From Cycas panzhihuaensis (taxonomy: Eukaryota; Cycadophyta), in NCBI GenBank assembly GCA_023213395.1, contig CM041465.1:73911741-73975740 (forward strand): DNA of 64,000 nt. The letters are read 5' to 3'. Position numbers and translations under genes: made by a program. Shown piece after piece: positions 57,637 through 64,000 of this stretch (position 1 is its first letter; the number at the start of each line of letters is the position of its first letter). The notes below the pieces were generated by a model. It worked only from the letters and a program-made list of their open reading frames with translations, was not told the origin of the DNA and made no database searches.

Positions 57637-60600
57637 ATACACTGCTAATATTTATCTATTGTTCTAGTGATGTATGTGTGAGTAACTCAATCTATGACAA
57701 TTCTAACTTAGATTGGTGGTGTAATAAAATTATCCATTGGAATCTTACATATCAAAAAATTACCCTCTAATACCCCTAAAAGCACTTCTAGGTCCCTTTG
57801 TCATGTTTTTTTATTGCCCTTGCTAATTTTTCTTTTATTATATTTTCTCAATTTCTTATTTTGGACTATCTTTATTTCACCATGTTTTAATTTTTAGAAT
57901 GGGATATATTATTGAATTATAAATTATATAATTATGTAATAACACTTTGTTGTAAATTTTATAATAGGGCAAAAATGCTCAATTGTAAATTTTACAATGT
58001 TATAAAATGCCCCATTGTAAAATTCATAACAAGGTAAATTACACCACTCTAAAAATAAAAATGGTATGAATAAAATTATAAATGGTGTTTCCTATAAAGA
58101 CTTTGCACTTTTTTACATGCTTTTAGCCACTAAAATTAATGGTAAGTCTTAAGGTAATGGCATAACAGTTAATGTTCTATATCCCTTCCCTATGATAAGT
58201 TAAAAACCACTTATTTTATATAAATTTTTAAGGTAATACCTTGAACCATTATCATCTAATATTAAATTCATTTTTAAACCCATGGGCCATAAGTCAATGG
58301 GTTTTGCCCATGGTTTCACTAAAACCATTTCCCCCAAATCCACCATAGGAGCACTTTGTTGTATCCATTTATACCCCTCACATTCCATTAGAAATAGGAG
58401 AAATTATTTTGTAATGAAGTACCATCTAAATGCAACTAGATAACCTCCATATATATTTACATTGCCTAATTGTTGATCATGAGCTTGGACCCCATCTCCT
58501 ACTTTAATCCTTTGTGTAATCCACCATTTTTACCATTTGATTTTCTCCCCTCTAATCTCCTTTGTTGTAATTTCTAGCCCTTAAAATTATTTGAGGAGGC
58601 TTTGGATGACCCATTTATATTATAGGAGTCTTATATGGTGGCAATCCCACTACTTATGAGGATTACTCTATTGTTAGGTTTATTTAGAGTTTGATTTATT
58701 AGTGATTACTCTCATTTCATTTTATTAGCTTTCATATATTTGCTATTACTTATTATATTAATATCATAGGTGAAGGATATGCATGATAACCCTTTTATCT
58801 TATAGGTATGGAAGGAGCATACTTTTGGAGTTTCTTTCTTCTTTGCTAATGGTTGAAAGTACCTATAAGGCAAGTGAAACTATAACAAAATTTCTCTAAA
58901 ATATTCAAAAGGGGTGGTATATCTAAGTGGTATTTTAAAGTATTTTCTAGTAAATTTAAGTTTTTCAATTTTTTTTTTAGCATCTCATGATCTAGTAAGC
59001 AAAAATATAATAAGATTTTATGTAGAATTCACTTCACTTTATATCATAAGTTTATGTTTCTCTTGGGGTACATGGAGGCAAAGCAAGAGAGGAATGAAAG
59101 ATAAGTAAGCTAAGATTTAGAGTGCATCAAAAGTGTATTTTGTCTTTCTCTTCCTTTAGTCTTTTATTTTGTTAAAAAAAATAAGAAAAAGTAAAAAGAT
59201 GTTTTCTTTCATTTCCTTTTGTTTTATTTCCAAAAAGAGAAAAAGGAAAGCATTTAGTTTGCTTGTGTGTGTATACTCGTATACTTGCTTATCTTTACTC
59301 CCCTTGTATACTCTAAGATATAAGTAAAAAATAGAAAGAAACAAAGGAAAGGAAGTTTCTTTTATTTTCTAGGGTTGTGCTTGATTAGTTAGGCCATGTG
59401 GAGTGGAGGATTTGCACTTGTTGTTAATCCTCAAACCTATGGGGTCTTAGGTTTTATAGTTAGATTAGGTTATGTGTTATTTTTATAAAAATAAAATTGC
59501 ATATAACTCTACCTAGATTTCTTCTCTACCTAGATTTCATCACTAGAAGAGAGGGGTGGCCTTAGATCCTAAGTACATCAAGTCTTCTAGTCATGTTCCT
59601 AATGGGTTTGTAGTGGGCAGTTATCTTTTCTATGTATAGTTGAGATAATTGAGTGGACACCATTAGTCCTAGTGAGAGTGATTTATTTTTATTTTAATTT
59701 ACCTCTTTAAGCTTGAGACTTATTAAAATTAGATATGGGTACTTTTGAACCTTCCACTTTCATGGGTAGATTATTATTGGAATGATGAGTCCTAATCAAC
59801 TTATCCATAATTGGGTTGATCCTAAGGTCTTGATTTCTTTAGGCATCATCTTTAATCAGTCCTCCACCAATTCTATATTAAGTCTTAGTATGTAGATTTG
59901 TTTAGAATATGGGTTAGGATAGGTCATCCATCTTTGGAGGTAATCACACTTAGGATAAGGATATAGGGTTTGTTGACATTTAGGGCACATATGCCTCAAC
60001 AACCCTCTTGTATTCCAAGAGTTTTTTTAATGTTATATGCTCCTTCTAAGGAGAGGTAGTTAGACTAGTTACTCCTAATCTAACATACATTAGATTCTTT
60101 CATACATTATTTACTTGTATATCTACCTATTTACTTTCTCATGTGTGATAGATAAATGTTAGTTTAGGTCAGTATTTACTTTTGTGCCTCTTATTCCTAT
60201 CATTTACATATACCATTTCTTTCTTAGTCTAGATCTATCTTTATCCCTATAATTGCATCTATGAGATACATAAGTGTTTATGAGAAAGAGTGACCAATCC
60301 CTTTCTTTTACTTGGACACTCTACTCTAGGTCCCTCATTGGGTTGTGTGAACAATTTTTTCCCCTCACAAGTTACATTTCTAATGGTTGTACTTGAGACT
60401 CATTAGTCTAAGTTAATGATACATCATTCATTCTTCCTTCTTCCACTCCATCCTTGGTCTCTACCATCTATGACTTAATTCTCTTAGAGGTCATGAGGTC
60501 TTCCTCCCCTTGATATATTCCAAGCTATATTGCCTAAGTCCTTGCATATTCAACATAAATTAATAGTAGAGTAACCTCAATAATGCTAGGTCACTTACCC

Positions 60601-63600
60601 CCTTCATATCCAAGCCCTAGATTAATCATTAACCAGTGACTCATATGAACCTTAAATAGCTTTTCTTGAAGGGATAGAGAGGTCCCACCTGCCTTATGAG
60701 TTTGATTATAGTTATTAAAATCATGCAGGACCCCCTTTACATATTATTAAGACTACCTAGTCCTAATCCATTCTATATGAGATAAAGCCCCTAATTCACA
60801 CCAACTTATAGGATTAGTTGCATGTAATTATAGTAGACTCCTATCCTATCTATACATGAAATAAATCTTTAAAGATTTTTACCTCATTGAATGCATACTT
60901 CTAAGGTCTTTATATGGGTTCCACCCTTATGCCTACTTAAATTATGCACGTGTTTGACACCAGTGTTGGTTCAAGTACATTTATGTCCTAACCCTGACTT
61001 GGGACAACCTAAGCCTTACTTCCTCAACTTCTCTATTTTAGATAAAAACCCTATCCATTCCTTGCTCTTTTGTATTAGGTTTAATCCCCCCTTCCTATTT
61101 TGTTCCTCCGATTATATTAGCTTTAGGATGTTACTCATCCATTGATCAACCTTTCAAAGCCTGCGTAAATCCTACCTTTCCACCTACACCACACCTTATG
61201 CCCCAATCTTTAATAGATTAGGGCATCCTAGTCTAGTTCCATAGTAAAGGTAGGTTATAGCCTAGCCTACTCCTCATCCTTACATCTTGCTCAACTATAT
61301 GCCCTAATAGTTGGGATAAATTAGGCCTCAACCATATCCCATATATAATGTAGATTCTCTCCACCCATATGGGTAGAATCCATTACCTTACACCATTCCC
61401 ACTTACCTAGGGATGTCCATGTATGCCTAACTTGGTCCTTTTCCCTGTTAGTTTGTTGGAACATAACCTTTAACAGCCTTCCCTATCCCATTTGTTTAGA
61501 AAACTTGTAGACCCTACCTATTTTTCCTTACCAAGTCCAACAAGCTCAATCCATACTTGCTCCTCTTAATATAAGAATTCCTTAAGGAATTTCTATGTAA
61601 GGAGGAATTCTTTACCAAACCCAAATCACCACCAATGCATGATAAATTTCTACTTAATCTACTCAACCACCTCCTACCTAGTGGTATCCTTATGGGAGTC
61701 CTATATATGGAGGACCAATACCCTATATGGAAATCTTATTTCCTCATGTGATGGCCCTACATCTAATTTGGGTAATTCTTGAACCAACTCTACCATATTA
61801 AACTTATTAGTAGGGGAAAAACTTATATGGTGGTATATAATGTTAATAGGTTTATCAACCTCCACTTAGGCCTATAGATCCATTGGCCTAACCTATACTC
61901 ATTTGTAGACTATTAGAGTAGTCTATTATCTATTCAAGCACTTTGGACCAACCTTCCACCTCATCCACCTGAGGTCCCTGTGTTTAAGGGGACCTCTTAA
62001 TAAGACCCCATAGTTCATGTTAAAGCTTTTGATTTAGCATGTATTAATTATTAGCCTTACAACCATATTTTAATAAAATCTAAAACAATGAGGAAGGACT
62101 AACCAAAGTAAGAGGTCTAAAAGAGTTTAGACCATAATATATATTTTCTTATGGATAAGATAATGGTGACTAATCAATTCTAGTGACCCATATTATAATA
62201 AGTGTGAGGTAGCCCAATAATGCTCGTATGTAACTCTAACAAGCCTCAAGTTCTAAAGAGATGAAAAGACAAAGAGCACTACTCTTAATGGGATGAATGA
62301 AGCTCACTTAGCTATCAACACCTTATGTGTAAACATAGGGTAAGGATAGACACCCTTTACTAGATCGTTTAGAATATGGATATCAAAGACTTGACCCACT
62401 TAAGGGCATAAGATTACTTCTCCCATTTGATGATTAAATTTAGGTAGAAAGATAGTGGTCCCCCTTTTTCAAAGGGAGAAGGGCCTTATCTTAAAAGAAA
62501 ATTATAAGAAGCAAACATTAGAGTCCTAAGATACAACTAGTATGCATTTCCATTTAAATGAAACTAATAAATAATCCTAGTTTATAAAAAGCCTTTCAAC
62601 CTTGCAAGTTTAAATATTCACAAGAAGTATGAACCTTAACTCTATTAGTCCTTTATTAAATCAACAAATAGAAACAAAATACAATGCAAAGTAATGATGT
62701 GAGTTTATTCTTTTCTTATCCTTTTTTTTTTTTTAATCTTTTTATTTTGTAAAAAGAAATTGCCTATATGTAAGATGGAAAAGGGAGGATAAATAGGTAA
62801 GATACATACATAAGTCTTTGTTTCTCTTTCTTTGGGAAATAAAACCCAAAAATTAGAATGTACTTTAAGCCTTTTTTTTTAGAAGCAAAATCTACAAAAG
62901 AGGGTTCAAAGAGGGAAATGCCTAAATTTTTGTTTAGCCCTTTATCACATACATTAATCTCCTCTTAATATAAAATTTACCAAAGTCAACAAGTAAGGTT
63001 AAGTGGTATATACATTCAATCAAACTACTTAGAAAAAATCTAGTACCATCTTTGTTTACTAGATTAACTTATGCTAGGAAAAAGATTATGAGAAAGTATT
63101 CAAAGTGCCAACAAAGTAATTAAAAACAAGTTTGTTACTCATACCCTTTTAGTGATTCTAAAGAAATTTGGATAGCATTTTGACTACATAAAAGGCATTG
63201 AAGTAATATGAGAAAGTAGGAGAAAGGGGGTATTACTCCACTTTATACTCGAAATCTCTAAACCTATAAAATAAGTTGATGAAAGTGTTACTTCACTTAT
63301 AACTTAGATAACATACATGTATTCCAATTCAAATGATTTGAGAGCAACATTAATTAAGATAACGTTAGGACTTTTTAATAAACTAAAGAGGAAAATAAGT
63401 GAAGTCTCAAAATTAATAGGGTTGCCACCACATTCTAAGCTTAGAGAGTGCTACTAAACCCCACTTTTTCTCTTGCTAGACACTTCCAATAGTAGTAAAG
63501 TGAATTAATCAAGTAAGAAAGGCATCAAACTATGTAACAAACTCATAAGGAAATGAAAATAGAATAAGAAACAAGTGAAAATATGAAAGGAAGATGAAGT

Positions 63601-64000
63601 AAAGCTAAAGTGGATTAGGGATGTCTCAATTCCTAAACCAAAGAGGTGGCTCTTAGTAAATTCTTCAATTTAAGAGATCTCTAACTCTAAATTACCTTCA
63701 ATCTCCAAAAATAAATGGATGCCAAAGAGAAATATAAAGCAAACTAAAAATCAACGAGAGATCTAGCAAAATTTTGGTAGCACAACATCTCAACTTGGCC
63801 TCCCCATTTCATAAAATGGGAGGGTGATTTATAAATGATGAGAAGTGAAGAAAGATAGTATTAGGCCCATGGTTTTGAATCAAATCATGGGTAAATTTCC
63901 CATGCATTTAGCTCAAACTTAATGACAGGGCATTGATGAGTAGGTTATTGGGAAGGAAATAATAGATTTCCTAAGTTTTTTTATAATGTTAGTGTCAAAA
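56909..64000. other. AT-rich region with no recognised gene
   Basis: About 7 kb. I checked the open frames on both strands (57131-57328, 58200-58388, 58914-59108, 59156-59344, 60891-61145) and none shows a known motif or homology to the elements above. 60000-62000 is somewhat richer in C on the plus strand. Short imperfect inverted repeats occur at 58275-58318 (around a cccatgg core) and 63800-63826 (ctccccattt / aaatgggag). It may include very old transposon remnants. Confidence 0.5.
57552..57635. repeat. Compound microsatellite (CA)n-(TATC)n
   Basis: About 24 CA units (57552-57605, with one interruption near the end) are followed by about seven TATC units (57606-57635). Length variation between individuals is likely. 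Confidence 0.95.

Noticed and set aside
58275-58318. Imperfect inverted repeat around a cccatgg core as a MITE candidate
   Set aside because: The arms are about 12 bp with mismatch, there is no target duplication and no second copy of clear similarity in the window.
60000-62000. C-richer stretch considered as exons of a host gene
   Set aside because: No frame longer than about 85 codons, no recognised domain and no convincing splice-site pattern.

Overview
This is AT-rich nuclear DNA from a plant with a large, repeat-dense genome. The plant call rests on Ty1/copia and Ty3/gypsy retrotransposons primed by initiator tRNA-Met (TGGTATCAGAGC next to the LTRs), several kinds of non-autonomous LTR element and deep nesting. 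The age of the decay would suit a gymnosperm, but the sequence alone does not settle that. I see no intact host gene, no rRNA or tRNA gene, no CRISPR array and no prokaryotic feature. Every coding region I recognise is a broken retrotransposon gene.

Layout. 1-3547: two minus-strand LTR-like units, each followed by a decayed primer-binding site, of a family with no recognisable coding. 3548-50232: an array of an old copia family (called Copia-A here). It has three internal regions (3548-8707, 33049-43049, 43512-49770) and three LTRs (32695-33048 truncated, 43050-43511, 49771-50232). Neighbouring copies share an LTR, as expected from unequal recombination between LTRs. The array is split by a 10.0-kb minus-strand Ty3/gypsy element (8708-18745), a minus-strand copia of a second, younger family (Copia-B; 18746-20173 plus 26685-32694), a plus-strand Copia-B inside that one (20174-26684), a 2.1-kb gag-only element inside the minus Copia-B (28665-30774), and a 3.76-kb non-coding LTR element in the leader of Copia-A copy 2 (33541-37300).

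50233-53488 is non-coding and holds a degenerate tandem repeat of about 90 bp. 53489-56903 is a copia derivative that keeps gag and the tail of RNase H but has lost the rest of pol. 56904-64000 is AT-rich DNA with a CA/TATC microsatellite and no gene that I recognise.

Nothing here works as a pathway. The genes are gag, protease, integrase, reverse transcriptase and RNase H remnants. Where copies can be compared, stops lie mostly at ancestral Gln (CAA/CAG) and Trp (TGG) codons, and catalytic Asp/Glu are often Asn/Lys. This is the C-to-T/G-to-A decay expected of methylated, silenced repeats. The best candidate for something undescribed is the extra reading frame of about 570 codons downstream of integrase in the gypsy element (9162-10873, minus), separated from integrase by a 19-bp minisatellite.
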